From Lingula anatina (Eukaryota > Brachiopoda > Lingulata > Lingulida > Lingulidae), in contig NW_019774624.1 of NCBI RefSeq assembly GCF_001039355.2, forward strand, positions 1,924,845 to 1,988,844: a stretch of 64,000 nt of DNA, written 5' to 3'. This document shows positions 13,609-28,586 of the stretch, in pieces; within the stretch, counting starts at the first letter, position 1, and each line of letters begins with the position of its first letter. The notes below the pieces were generated by a model. That model was not told where the DNA came from and did not search any database. It saw only the letters and a list, made by a program, of their open reading frames with translations. Both the position numbers and the translations under genes were made by a program.

Positions 13609-16600
13609 AGAATTCAAGTAGTACTCAATTGATATATGTGATACTGAAGAGAAAATCTCAGAATTCCAAGATTTTCGATTGGCAAAGAAGTGCCCAGCTT
13701 TACTTTAAGTTTACTAGTCACTCAATTTGAAACTGAGAGCAGCCCACACTCAAATTCTTGGCAAAGACAAAAGACAACATGTCAATACATTCAAACATTC
13801 TACCTGCTAAAATTTTATATGGAAAGAGTTCATCATGAGTAACAATGCATGCAAGTAAAATATATGTATGCATGACATGACTAAACAAAATCCATGGTTC
13901 CTCCTTACTTTTACATATACAAACTTTTTACTTATGGGTCCATGGTACTTTAACTCGCACATTAAACTTTTTATTACGTAAATAAACCATATCCTTATCA
14001 ACCCTGCAGGGTAACTTAACCAAAGAATGCTGTGAACCATGTAACCAAAACTAATAGACACTGAATGAGGGATGCCATACCCAAACATTTTGAATCTGTT
14101 ATCATTTTGCACATATCAAATTGAGCTAAAGATCTTCACTTCCTTAGTTCATTACGCCAGCAGAGAGAGAGAGAGAGGGGGAGAGAGAGAGAGAGAGAGA
14201 GAGAGAAAGATTAGCTGTTTTATCAGCCTAGACAAAAAGAGAGCATTATAGCATGGTTGAAAACTTGCAGCATTGGATTCCAAAAGTTGACACAAAAAAC
14301 TTAATAAAACAGTCAACCTTTCTTCAAAAACATGCCTGCATCCATCCAGGCATGCACAGACGAGGACAAAACACAACCGGTTACTAGACAAAGCAACTTA
14401 TGACTGAGAATGCAGACAGAGATCTGAAGAGTAATGCAGAAACAAAACAAAACAAAAAAAGATCAGACATTCTTTAAAATAAATTACAATAAAAAAGAAG
14501 AAAAAAACTTGGAAAAATCAATCTTATCACATCATGTCTCGCCAAGCCTAGAGAAAATCTTATATAAATTATTAACACTAAAATGCAATTTACCCTTCTT
14601 TTGTTGCTGCACTTGCTGCTATTGCTGCAGACACCACCTGGACTAGTATTATTACTACAGAGAACCCCTTGCTGCTTCCTATGCTGCTGCTGTCGTCCGC
14701 AGTGAGACGACAACCTCCCCGGTGGTGACGAAGGAACTTTTTTCGCAATGTTCAAGTCATGAGTAGCCAGGTACTTTTTCTCCTTCCCGAGACATTTTTT
14801 AATGAGACCAAGGATGGAGTCCGCACACATAAGGAACTCTGACTTAGAGATCTCCAATGTCGTCGCCAGCGTGTAATGATAGCAACAACTTCAGCCTGCT
14901 TCTGGTTTTTTTTTAAACTGCTTTCCTTTCCTTCACAGTTTCTTCTACACAACCGATGTACTCAATGTATTTATAAACAGAAGCTGCTTTGCCTTCTGAA
15001 CTTGGTCCTCTTCAAACCAACAGTGAGTTGTATTAAAAATAAATTTCCCTGCCTGCCTGACCGAGTAGTCTACCAGCACACTGAGTACAATACCATTAGT
15101 GTATAGTAAAATATATATATATATATATATATAGCCACAGCTGTTTTATCTATAGAGATTTGTCCATGTTTTTCTCTACAGCTGGCTTCCTGGACTGGTA
15201 TGCCAAGTATAGTACTGTTCAACTTCAGTCCAGTGCAGAAGAGTATCAAGGAGCACCAGATATTTTCTTCACACTATAACCTCTGTTCACGCACTCATAG
15301 TCTCTTTCAGTAAGACTCTTTTAACCAGTCGCTCTGCACTACTACGCTCTCTTCTGATCACCTGGTCACTGCAATGTGTCTACCTATTTATAGTGTAACT
15401 TTCCGCCCAGTGGCATTAATAATACATCTCTGACCTTTGTTGACGCTGTGAAAAGTCCCTACAGCAGTCTATATGATCTTCATGCTTGCTGACTGGCCTG
15501 CGTCACAGCCTTATGAATATTAATCAGCACAAGGCTCATGAATATTCATGCAGACTGTCTGGCTGTCTAGACTGCTGTGTCGTGTCAAGTGTTTGTCTTC
15601 ATTGTATTGGCAGTGTTCAGAGTCCAATAGAGTGTGAGGGAGAAGGTCATTTGTAAAACCATTTGTGATTGGTCAGATTACAGGCAGGTATATAATGTAT
15701 GACAGCCCTGCTCAGAATTTGTTAACTTCATACAGAAATGGATGCTAAAAGAAAAGTGCACTAATGCAAGTCACGTCTAGATTGCTGGGCAAGCTCAGGA
15801 ATTTTTTCAAATCCTTACGTAAACAACCAGATCTCAGAGGGCATTTATTCCACAAGTTGATCCTTATTTGATTGCTATTTCCAGTAAGTTGCATCAAGTT
15901 AGGTGCCTCCTGGGTCACATCTTTCTACTTTGTCAGAATAAATAAACTGTCATCATGCAGTATTTATCATTTCAGCTTAATCTCTTTAAGACAATACTTT
16001 TATGCTTAACTCTGAGTCAGGTGGCACAGGTATAACAATGTCAATATTATTACCAATATGTCTCTGACAACACTTCATCAGTAACTTTCATTTTCTTCTC
16101 ATTTTTTCTTTCACGCTAATACGTAACTATGACACTTACTACATGTAATATTATAACTCTTTCTCCTTGAAGAAATGTCAGAATGACCCAGCTAATTGCA
16201 AGGTTGGCAAGATCTGCGAAACAAAATACCAAGAAAGCAATCTACTGTGCATTCACTAGCTTAAAAGGGAAAGTGTTGAACTGATACAGTGGCACCTCAA
16301 TGCATGAATAACACACGACAGGACACGCCACGCATGAGACTTGACTAATTACTTGTTATTGCTCGCATGGCATTCCTTCCATTAATAGCCTGTGTTGATA
16401 GATATTATATCATTTCTTTTCAATGTACTTTCAGTCATAAAAATGCACACATATGATCCTCAATCACGTAATATTGACCACATCTCAATGACACTGCATA
16501 TATCACCAAGTGCCCAATATTCTTGTTTTTAAGAACAAATATTTAAGACAACATGAATTATAGCTATAGGCAACAGTATGAGTAAATAGCATGACCAGAA

Positions 16601-17575
16601 ATATTAGTAATGCTCAAAATTATATGGGCCAGGCGATAATGTGGCCATTGAATGACTTTATGTCATATGCAGGCAAGTGTAAACAGGGGCCAGACGGAAT
16701 AATATTTCTATTACACATTACAGATTTGACAACCTTTGCTCCTTGCTTCCACAGTGAGATGCTTCACATTGAAGTGGCATATTTAGGTAAATGTTTTAGG
16801 AGAATGTGGAAAAAATGAAACCTCCACTGTTGCCAATATATTTCTCTACTGCTAGCATTACACAGACAGGCAGACAGACAGACAGACACGCCTATTTCAA
16901 AGACTTCTCAACTGGAAATAACCTGACTGCGTGGAGTTATATGTTTTACACCATTCCTTTAATAATCCAATATCATATATCTAGTATAGATTAACATGCT
17001 AGTATTCTAGTCCCAATACAACCCATTCTCAATGTGGAGGATGGTCATCCAGAATAGTTTCACAATAAAACTCTGGTAACCAGGTGATGCCTTTGTGACC
17101 TACATCGTTTTCTTTCTATTTTTTTTTTTTGCCTGAGCATACCTTTCAGAAAGGCAGATTGAGCACTTCGCCCCAGGAAACCCATCCTCAATGTTGCAAT
17201 AGGCATAGCATCAGTTCTAGACCTTAGACAACTCTTTCTATATATATTAGAAACCAAGTTTATCTCTCCCTTGTACACGTCAAGGTCAGATTCCTGTCTA
17301 TCCATTAAATATCAACCCAAAGGAAGAACTGTAGGAGTCTGGTCTGAATGTAGACACTCACAGTTTATAGCATTCCACCCCTGACCTCTGATCAGCTGAT
17401 CACTGGTATAGGCACATTTATACCATACAAAATGTGTACTTAATTTGGATTTCTTCTTTTTTATCATATATGGAACAATACAATACCCGTTTTCTTTTTG
17501 ACACTTGTTAAGCTGGAAATTAAGGGAAAAAAGGCTACCCAAAATAAAAAATTGGAAATTCTGAAGTGACTTCTG

Positions 17576-17607
<32 letters not shown>

Positions 17608-20600
17608 TGAATATATGGTGCAATACAGGATTGGCCAAGAAGTCTGTCAAAGCTCTTGCTAGAGCAGATTTATCCTTACACTGGCCAGTAGACAAGAGCT
17701 TTATCTCAATCCTTTTGTTCTCATGAGTTTCATTTACCCACGTTATGAACTGGCTGAAATTCATATTTCTGTGTCTAACCAGGAAAGGACACCTTTCTTA
17801 ATAAGAGCATTAAACTAACACCTAAATCCAGACAAGCTGATTTCTAAATATATATTTTCGATTAAGTCTGATGCCCCTTTTACATTATGCCTACCCATAA
17901 CAGTTCTTATGATGTTAACTCAATTTGTTCGCAGCATAGCCATAACATTATAAACCATCAGAGGCATGTGAAAATAAAACAGTCTGGTGTTTATATAACC
18001 AGTAACCCAATCAGCTGTTTTATGTTATTGTTATCTAAAGCTGCATTATTACAGGGACTATATCAGACCAAATAGCAACCTCATTTGAGGGGTCAGCAGA
18101 CAACTTACAGAGAACCCACACTGAGCGTAAGCAAGTGATCTTGTCTAATTGCTTTTTTTCTTTCTTACTTTCAATTTTTTATTCGTTGAGATCATACTGA
18201 TTTTCAAACATATGCTGCAATGTGAGAATAAATTAAAAGTGCATGTTGATCTAAGTGTAAAACAACTAGGTGATTCAAAACTTTCATTGTGATACTAAAC
18301 TGACCGAGTTCTAAACCTTACGTTACACAAAGGGACCATTCCCACAGATACTTGGATTGATCTATCTCCCTGGGGAATCTCACTAAATTGCTATCAAATT
18401 AACTGGCTTAAATGTCTGTCACGTTTAGTAAAACTGTAAGGGGGTAATTACCTTTACCCCCTAGCTAATTCGGTAGGCGTGACTCCCCAGTGAGTTAGAC
18501 AGATCCAAATGGATCGATTTAGGCATGGGAACCCAGTCAAAGAACGATTAATCAGTGCCTAGTACTCATGTGAAGAAGTCTAAACTGGTTCAGAACCAGG
18601 TCTCAACTCTACCTGTGAACATAACCAGCATGTTTTATACTACATCAAGGCAGACCCTCCCATAAACATCATAACATGCATCCCTTTTCATAGATAACCT
18701 TAAAAAGGGTGAATTCCCCTCCCCCCCTCTGACACAAAAGAAAGTGTTACAGTCTTCCATGTAAGTGTATCAAAGCGAAAAACATCATATTCTGGGAAAT
18801 CCAGCATTCCACGAAGTCATTTTGTTTTTGTTTTTGAATGAGTGAATGAAAAAACAACTTGCAATCACCTAGCTGACTTGAAATTAATATCTATCCACAT
18901 CATATCTACCCGTTTTCTCAAAAGTATTGTTTAAGAAATTATATCCTGTTAAAGAACATTTCAAAGAACCAAAGGATGTGTAACTTGAATACAAATTGGC
19001 GGAGACATTGTAATGAGAAATATCATATCCTTTCTCGTTGAAAAAAAAAAAAAAAAACATCAAGAGAAGAAAAATAACATATTTTTAGTATTAACGTGGA
19101 AACAAAGGACAAAAGACTTAGCTCTCATATAACATCACATCCTAATATGTTACTCGAGTACAGATTTATCGAAGATGGTTGATAAAGCACAATACCACAT
19201 CCTTTCTTTGTATAAGGAACACTACCCACATGAAAGAGTTGAGAGTAAACAGGAAAATAAGTTTCATTTCTCTCTGCACTTTCTCCTAATTAAAACTCCT
19301 GTGTCTGGGTTATTTACAAAAAAGTATATGAAAATTTCATTTGAAAAATAAAAAAAAAAAACGGAAAATAATGACGTACAAGGGAAAGTGCTGTCTCACA
19401 AAAAAGTCTTTAATTCTGTTTGTTTGTAGCAAGGGACAAATCTAAAATAAATACAGAGTCTGGAAAGTGAGTTATTATTATTTTGTACTTCCAAATGAAT
19501 GTGTATAGTCTGGAGAGGATCAATGGGAATACTTCATTAATGTGTGAGTCACCAGCATTACGTCTGCCGATGATATAATCCTCCGCTCTTTTTTTAGGCT
19601 CTTCCCCAAGTGACGGATGAATATGGACCGTCTGTTAAGGCAGAGTGTTAATAAACCCATCTAGGATTGATTCAAGTTTTTATAACCTACTTTCGCCATT
19701 TACTTTTTTTGCTTGTACTAAAAAAGGTGGCAAAAACAGGAGTCACAGGACTCACTTATGTAAATTAGATGATTGACTGGAGTTAACATGGGGGGGGGGG
19801 GTGAGTGAGAGATCAACTAAATGGCATTACAAAATGACTTTATGAATTTTCCAGTGATCTAACAATCTTAGCCCAGTGGGACCTTTTGTCTAGACCTTCT
19901 CTTGCACATTTGCACTTGACTTGATTAACCATTGTTTAAGTGTAAATTAACAGGTATCAGCCTGGTCTTTTCCTTGGTTTAAGACTCTTAGGGTTCATTC
20001 CCAATAAAATGGAACTATTCTTCTACTTAGACCAATCCAACTCCGTGGGGACTCCCACTGAATGCAACCAAATAAACAAACCTCCTCCTAGCATTGAGTA
20101 GCATACAGAAAAACAGGTGAATGTACGAGTACGTTGGAAAGGAGAGAGTGTTAATCTGATTGCATGCAGTGAGAGTCCTCACGGAGTTGGATCGATCTAT
20201 GCTGAACGACAGTTTCATTGGGAATGAGGCCCTAGGCCCTTTTCACACTGTGAGGGTTCATTTTTCTGTTTTACATCATTTGAAGAGAGCGTTAACTAAA
20301 TAACCTGGGTATTACATAAGAGAGGCATCTACCCAGTCTCCCCTCCCTGCCAATAACACGGCCAGTATATGAATTAATTCTGATTGGTTCAAACACTTGG
20401 AAGTAAATTTGTGAAAGGGAGTTACAACACCCACTACCACGCCTCCAAGCATAATTACATATAGGGACCAGTGAAAGTGGTGTTTAACAGGAAAGTGCAC
20501 CATACAATGGGAAAAGGGCTTCAAATCTCTAAGAGAAACCTTAGGTTGCCTGGTGACATCGCAGAAACTGAAACCTGGGTTAGAGTTTAAGTTTCAAAAG

Positions 20601-23600
20601 TCTTCAAAACCGGTCCTTTTTCATACAAGTTTAGGATACAAAAGTTGCCAAGGCAATTTTTTGTCACTAAAGAAGGAGTTATCTGCACAAGATATTGTTA
20701 ACCAACAGAACATAGGACCATAAAATACAACAAAAATCTCAAACTGCCATTATGATACTACAATTTGAGAACTTATAAAAAAAAATTCTCAAACTGTTTG
20801 AAAAGTTTCCTTGAAAAGCTATGTATTAATGCACTCACTGTGAATATTAACACTTCCAATTCAGCTCAAACATAAAGAACAGAGCGTCTCCTTAGCAACT
20901 ACATACTACACTCTCATTTAATAATGCATTTCTGGAATAAAATGACCATTTTGTCTAAAAACAATATCCTTTCTGATAATAAAGCACCTGGTCCCTTTAT
21001 TGTACACCTTTTGTTCCAGGTCCAGCCGCCTGTTTCTATAATAATTAGAGACCAGTGTACTGTATGGTTTCTACCCATTCAGATAATAATGTAGTCTAGA
21101 CTAATCAATCACAGAGATACAGCAAATTTCTTTCTCACTTTGCCACCTTAATCGGCCTTCTACTCTTCCTTGCCACTAATTGTTTCTGTTTGTGGAGACA
21201 CTGTTCAGCTTCAAAGTTTTTTTTTTTTTTTTTAATTTTTCAGTCACAGTTTGCTCAAGAAGATAACTTTTAAAGACTGAAAACTGGAAGAAGCAAACAG
21301 CAATCATTTCAATACTAAGTCATGTGCAAAATAGTCAAGGCTTAGATTTAGTAGGCTAATATTTTAGCCTAAAAGCTGACTATGGAACCATGTTTAGTTA
21401 ATTTAGTCAGGAGCATGCTTTTATACTTGCACTTGTGCCTTATATAAAAACATGGGATAAAAAATCCTTTGATAATTTCAAAGAAAGGAAGATCGAATGA
21501 TCACATTTCTGTGAAGCAAATCCCAAATGGTTTCCCATCAGTGAAAGACATCAGAAATAGACCCAAATGCATATCAAAATTTGAAATCCCACGTTTTGTG
21601 AAAATTAGACCATCTGTTGACATCATTTACACAACTGCCAAGTTCGGCACTCAGTAGAGCCTACTTTTGAGTGGTTGTGCGGGATTTAAACATTTCAAAT
21701 GCTACCCAGCTCATAAAGCTATTTCACAGCAAACCAGTACTTCTGGGAGCTGCTATCAAACAGCTTTCGACAACAAATGCAGCTTCTTCCTGATTTAATT
21801 CTGAACAACCCCTCCCTCCCTTACAATCAAACTCATTGCACTGGGTGTCTTGTACCAGTAGAGAAATGAAAGCACAGACAGGAAAAAAAGCTGTACATTA
21901 ACAAATGTCTCCCTACAGATAGTCAACCCACACTCAGTAGCATGTGAGCTTGCAATATCCTCCATTATTAATCTCAGTTGTTGTCTGATGCAGCGCTCTC
22001 CCAGGATTATTACACTTTCACATTATTAGTGCCTTCAGCAGCAGCAGACTAATCAACCTTCGTGAAATAATGACCTTTTTTTTCTTTCAGATTAGAGGCT
22101 GCAGGCCTGGAGGGGAGGGGAGGGGGGGGGTGGAAGAGAAATAATAAAAAAAGTTTACTTACAAGGGGGCATTAAAGGGGCAGGGATGGAGTGTCAAATG
22201 CTGAACCAAGAAGAAACCTCTCACATATATTTTTTGACATGTCACAAAAAAATCCTTCAAAATCTTGATAACATGAAAAATGAACTTTTCTCCTTGAGCA
22301 AGTGTGAAATGACAGTGTTCCATGACTGGTGTCTGTACAGGCACAACACCCCCCCCCCCCCTCCAACTTCTCCCTGCTCCATTTCATACCTTGTTCATTC
22401 AAATGCCTACTGTTGGGCTGGTGCCTACAACAAACTTTATTTCATGCCATCTTTATTCTTACTATTATCTTCTTATTTCCATCAGTCAATCCCTAGTGAA
22501 AAAATATAAAAATTTCTAATACATCTGAAGACATAATTCAGATGACATCATGTGTCTGGCACTATTATGTGATGTACAGACTAAGGAGGTATGATGAGTT
22601 CAACAGGCCACAGGTTGAATATCTTCATATGAGAGCCAGAGCTTAACTTCTAACATTGGTTTATCATTATAAACAGGCCAAGATGACTGATAATACAGAG
22701 GGGATAAGAAGTGAATTAAATATAAATGACTGAAACCCATGAAAAGAAAAGAACTGTAGAGTTACCTATGTGGTGATACTTCTTTCTTAGCAATGAGCCA
22801 AACGAAAAAGGTGCCAGTTATACTGAACAGAACATTGATTTAGCAGAAACTTGAAAGAATGGTAAATCACTATCTTTTTATCATTTCTAACTTTTGTGGA
22901 ACTACCCCCCCCCCCCCCCCCCTTGAAAAATCCAAGTCTAGACAAAGTTTAATAACTCAAACTAGAGTCCAGCTGCCTTTCCCAATGATAACTTTTTCAT
23001 GCCAGTCCCCTAGAACCCTCAAAATCCATGTCTGGGGCCAAAGTGACACCAATACTGTCAAACAAAAGAGAAAAGAAAAATACTCCTTAGGGATCTCATC
23101 AGTTGCAGTTTTACTGCATATACCATAGAATATCCACATTCAGGGCACATGCCATCTTCACATGATCTTGCAACATTGTGCAAATTATGCAACAATTCGA
23201 CAATAACACTGGTTGGATTTCCTTCCACTATGGTATGATACTGACCAACACAATGACTACCTAGGCCTCAATCCATATGTCAGCATCATTCTGACATCCA
23301 TGTGCAGTGCCAAGTGATAAAACACATAAAACAAAGCATGGCCACAGTTCTAGTCTTTTTTAAATCATCCATGCTCAGGTCCTGGACTCATGATATAGCC
23401 CATGCACTATGGACATGAATCACACCTGACAGTGACCCATACTCCATACTCATGACTACCCATGTTCCAGACAGGTTTTCTAATTGACCTAGCCTAAAGT
23501 GATGACCCAGGATCTCTGGCCCCAGGTCAAGTTCATCATCCATGTTCTGCCCTCAATCCTAAGACTAAGAGCCCTTTGTATGTTTTTCTGTTGGAGATTG

Positions 23601-26600
23601 TTATCCCTGCCAGACTCTCAATCCAGAGAGATAAAGCCCTTTGTATGGTTTCTGGTCACTGAGTCTCTAAACCATTATCCACGTACGTGGCCTAATCTTA
23701 CGTGATACAGCCCCTTTGTATGTGTATTGGTCATTAAACAGAGGTCAACTTCTTCTTTTTTTATTGTCAGTGTCCTGACCACAAGTAGACTGGATCTTGG
23801 TTTTGTGACCTAGAGGTCATGTTCCTTATCCATGGCGATTGCCTGTAATCCCAACTGACCTGGCCCTGGTGTATGGATATGAGTGATGGCAGCAGTGTGG
23901 ATTACTGGGTCAGACAGTTACATAACAGCGTCTAGCCTATCCAGCCTTGCATGTGGCTAGTTTATTACACAGGTACAGTGATTATGGATTACAGGCTGTG
24001 ATTTATGTTAGAATCATTTTGCCACAAATGTAATAAACCACATCCCCAGACAAATGTGTCTTCAGACTTGCTATTTATATATCTGCTAAATTGATAATAA
24101 CTAACCAGGAAAGATCAATATGGGCCAGTGACCATAGCACCTGTCAGTCTGTCTGGACTTGAGATGGACTAGAATTAAGGTGCAGGCAGACAAGAAACAG
24201 GCACCTGTCCAGCAGATATAACCCATATACTAAATTATTGAGAGGTAGCAACATAAAGGTGGATTATTATTATAGAGAGAGAATGACACACACACACTCC
24301 TCACCCAACCCCCATTTTTCACAATAATTTAACACAGGGAATAAAGAGAGGATTGTCTTCAGAGCTTCTGACATGGTGACCAGCTTATAATTCAAGTGGA
24401 CAGTGATGACATTTGGGTCTGTACCAGCGTGAACTTTAATTAAGTTCTTCATCACCTGTTAAAAAGACCCCAAGAATCATCAGTCCTGTTTTCTTTTTTC
24501 TTAGCACGAATTATTGAACAACCAGTATATATTACTGGGAAAGAAATTCTGATGAATATTTTCAGATGAGCCTAAGCATACATAATTTATTATATAAACT
24601 GACAAGCTTAATTGTAGACTTAAGCAGTCACATGGACAACAATTAGCCAACTCCCCATGATGTCATCCATTGCCTCACCACAGAACATTTCTATATGGAA
24701 ACCACAATACTGCAAAGACATTTGTTAAGATTAATCTAATCTGCTGCCTGAAATATGCCATCCAATGTCTATATCAGAGTTGTGAAGATTTGGGTGAGCA
24801 ATCTGCTTATGAAATATGTCATAAAAAGGACTGTGTAGCACATTTCCCCTTTATTAAATCCATTATCAGCATTTGATGCTCCACACAACAAGGCGTCTGC
24901 ATGAAATCACGCCTTAGGACCTTGATATTTTTTTCGTACGACACACCTGGATTTCACCTGTTATCTTGTAAATTGTGTGCGTCAGAATGGTTTACCCTTC
25001 AACTTACTGGTTACGTAATTATCAGCCAAGAGTTGACAGGAAGGCTGATATCACAAGTCAGTGCAAAAAAAAAAGAAAAAAAAAAAAAAAAAAAACATTC
25101 ACTTAGTTTAATAGCCCCCCTTTTTGGGGTGGGGGATGGGGGCACCTAGATTTGCAGAGTGGTTTCATACCCAGCCTATGAAGTAGGACCAGTACGGTTT
25201 CCTGACAGGTTAAAGGTATGTGTAAGGCAGCTAACACCGTCTCAAAGTCATATTTTCTGTCATCATATCAAGCAAAGCGACTAATCTTTCCCCCATTTCA
25301 GACCTTAAAACAATTAAAGTACCTGATGTCGAAATTTCCTTATGAAATGTCAGGAACACATGGCGGTCTTTATGTCTAGCCAGAATTTATTCATTGAGAA
25401 ATAATATAAAACACTGAATCTAAGTGCAGGGACAGATTGAGCAATGACTCGAGTGTTGAAGAAATTAAAAAAAAATTTTTTTTCTGGAGAAAAGTCTGAT
25501 TTGGTATGAAAAACCCCATTTAACAAACAGGCAATCCAACAATGAACACGTAATGAGGATTTTTTTTTTTTTTACTTACAAATGTGAAGCAATTATGTTG
25601 TCTGTATTGTGAAACACAGAGTAAATAGTGGCCTGGTTATAAAACATTCTTTTTAAAAATTTAACAGTCATTTGCCAGATTCAGTCTTACATTCCTGTTT
25701 TCAAAAGCTTGACAAACATTTTGATTAAATAAATTAAGAGACATACAGAAGCTGTTTTTCCTTAAATAATGCTGGTTTTCTACTCTTTCTTTCTTGCGCA
25801 TTTGTTAATTTATACAATATTCAGTAGGCATATTCCTATTATAACTGTCATGAAAAGAGGTCCAATTCTTGCCGGGATAGTCACTTCAATCAGGGAGAAA
25901 AAAATAATAACTTATATAACATCCAGACTTTCACATGTCCATACATGTTCAATTTGATGCTTATCTCATTTAATGACCCCTCTAATTATCAAGGAAAAGA
26001 TTCACTAATCACCTTCATTATAACCATTAAATCCCAGCATCTAATTAGTGGACATTACCAAACCAAAAAAAAAAGAGAGTATTTGATATCTCCAGACAGA
26101 AAAAAATGTTACGTCATCCCCAGACAAAATACTTCTCCTTCACCCTGAGGCCAATTTGGCAACATTGTTTGCTAAAACAAACATATCCTGTTTGAATTTT
26201 TGGAAAGGAATTTGTCTCTAATTCATGTCAATGTGGAAAAAAATTCAGCTGTGCTTGGGTTAAAAGACAAAAGAGGGTGAGAGTAAAGGAAATTAGCCTG
26301 AAGTGATAAATTAAATAAAAACTGAGCTCAGAAAAAAGGGATAAGAACAAGTTATTCTAGATGGATGCCAAAAGAACAGAAACATATAAGACTGAGGTGT
26401 GTGCATAATAGAGTCCCATTATGTTACTCTATACAATGAAAAAAATTGGCAAATCGGGGAAAAAAGTGGAAAGGCAAATTAAAACATGAGTGGTTCACAT
26501 TAACTGCACTTAGGTACAGTTTTGGCTAGTTCCACAAACAGCACGCCATCCAAGAATGACAGAGGGACCATGGTTCTCATTTTTTATGACCTATGAAGAC

Positions 26601-28501
26601 AAATATTTTACAGCGGTCAACGACCTAAAAAGATGGTAAGATGACCAGTTCATGTCCCCCAGGTATATACGGTCCAACTGGATGCCATTTTTTTGTTACC
26701 TTTTTTAGACGGCAGTGGTTCAAAAGGACAGTGGTTAAACATGTTTCATATTTATATGCATAACTGGTATAAATAATGTGTCTATTTAATTACATAAATG
26801 GTCCAATGCAAGAGCTTTACCAATCTGCCTTGGTGGGTTTCATGCATGGTGTACTGTAGAGAGATTAACTGAAGTTTGACTCAACCAAACCTAGACAAAT
26901 GAATCTCAGACCCCATTCCCAAAGATTTTAAATCGATCTATCCCTGTGGGGAGTCTCACTAGATTACTGTCAGCTTAGCCGGCTTAAGCGTCTGTCCCGC
27001 CTACTAAAAGCTGTAAAGGGGTAATTAACTGTCGTGCGCGCTCCGCTGACTGCAATTTAGCATGAACCCCCAGGGAGTTAGGTCAATCCGGGTGGATCGA
27101 TCTAAATCTCTGGGAATGCACTCTCAGAGTGCATGGTGGTGCATGCAAGTGGACACTTAGAAAGTATGTATGGATGCAGGTGTATTTGTGCACGTGTGAA
27201 CGAGCATGTGCCTTACAGGAGTGGGGCAGGAAGCAATGAGACTGCACTCACTAGAGGACAGACACGGACTCAGAAAAGGCTAAAATACCAAATTGTGTTA
27301 TATTTTGAACCAACCACTTCTCCCAGTAAATCACAACAAACTTAACCAGAAAATGTGTTTTTCAAATCAACATCATCTCTCATACTATATTGGTAAATTC
27401 AAACCAGTTCATTCAATAGCAAACCATACGAATTGTTTGGTTGTTACCAAAAGAGAAAGGTCCATAACAATAGGATATCAAGTCAACCAGCCATGCATGC
27501 TGGCGTGCGTGCCTGCGTGCCTGCCTGAGTGGGAGTCAATCCTATAAGCAATGCTACTCTTAGCCGCCCCTCCCCCAAGTAAAGTTTTAATAAAAATATT
27601 AAGGAAACTTCTGAAGAAAATGTTAAGGTCACTAAATATTTTGCTCATTTTTCAAATTTTTTTTAAAGGTTAGGCTTTAAGAAGAAGATATTGTATCTTA
27701 TTGCACAATGTAATATCTTTGATTCTCTCATAAAGGAAGCTTAGGAACTGCAATCTTATCCTTTGAAACTTGGTCTCCAACTTCCCATCATATCGCAAAC
27801 AAACAGGCACAAATATGGCGTGTCTCAAATGACATCCACGCAATAAGTTCTTGCCTCTTGCACATGCCATAGAGTGCAGCACTATAACTTCACCATCACA
27901 CCTTTCTTCTTGTCGGCTCAGCTTTATGAAAACCCCATCAAGAAATAAAACCCCAGTCACTCAACCAGTAGCTGTAAAATGGATCAGTGGCACCGATCCA
28001 GATGTCACAAGCTGGGCAATGCATTAGAAAGCGAAAAAAAGAAATCGTGTGTTATTTATGTACACATGGCTAGGTCTATGACCTCTATCCTTTCCCTTAC
28101 ATCATTATGAAGGAGAATTACTGTACGGCTAGACATTACAAGCCAAACGAACAAAAAAAAAAAAAAAAACGCATTACTAATGCATACATGACAAAATGCA
28201 CAGCCTCTATCCTGTCAGTAAGAAGGACAGACAATTACTGGAGGATTAGACATAATAAGCAAAGAAAAAAAAAGTATTTTTAATGGCTGTATGCAAGGTT
28301 TATGATAAATAGCCTTCCCTCCTTCCCTTATGTCATCATAAAGAAGTAGACATTTTGACAGGATTAATGATCATAAATGCTTGAATACTGAACCAGTGGA
28401 AACATCTTTTCTGGGGTCTCAATCTACTAAAATCCAAATTCTAGTTAAATTTTATTTCTTTTTATTTATAAAATGCTAATGTTTCTTTTCTAAAAATCAC
28501 A

Positions 28502-28586
<85 letters not shown>

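Noticed and set aside
21469-21657. 62-residue ORF starting MIISKKGRSND
   Set aside because: Looks protein-like in composition but resembles no family I know and has no exon context.
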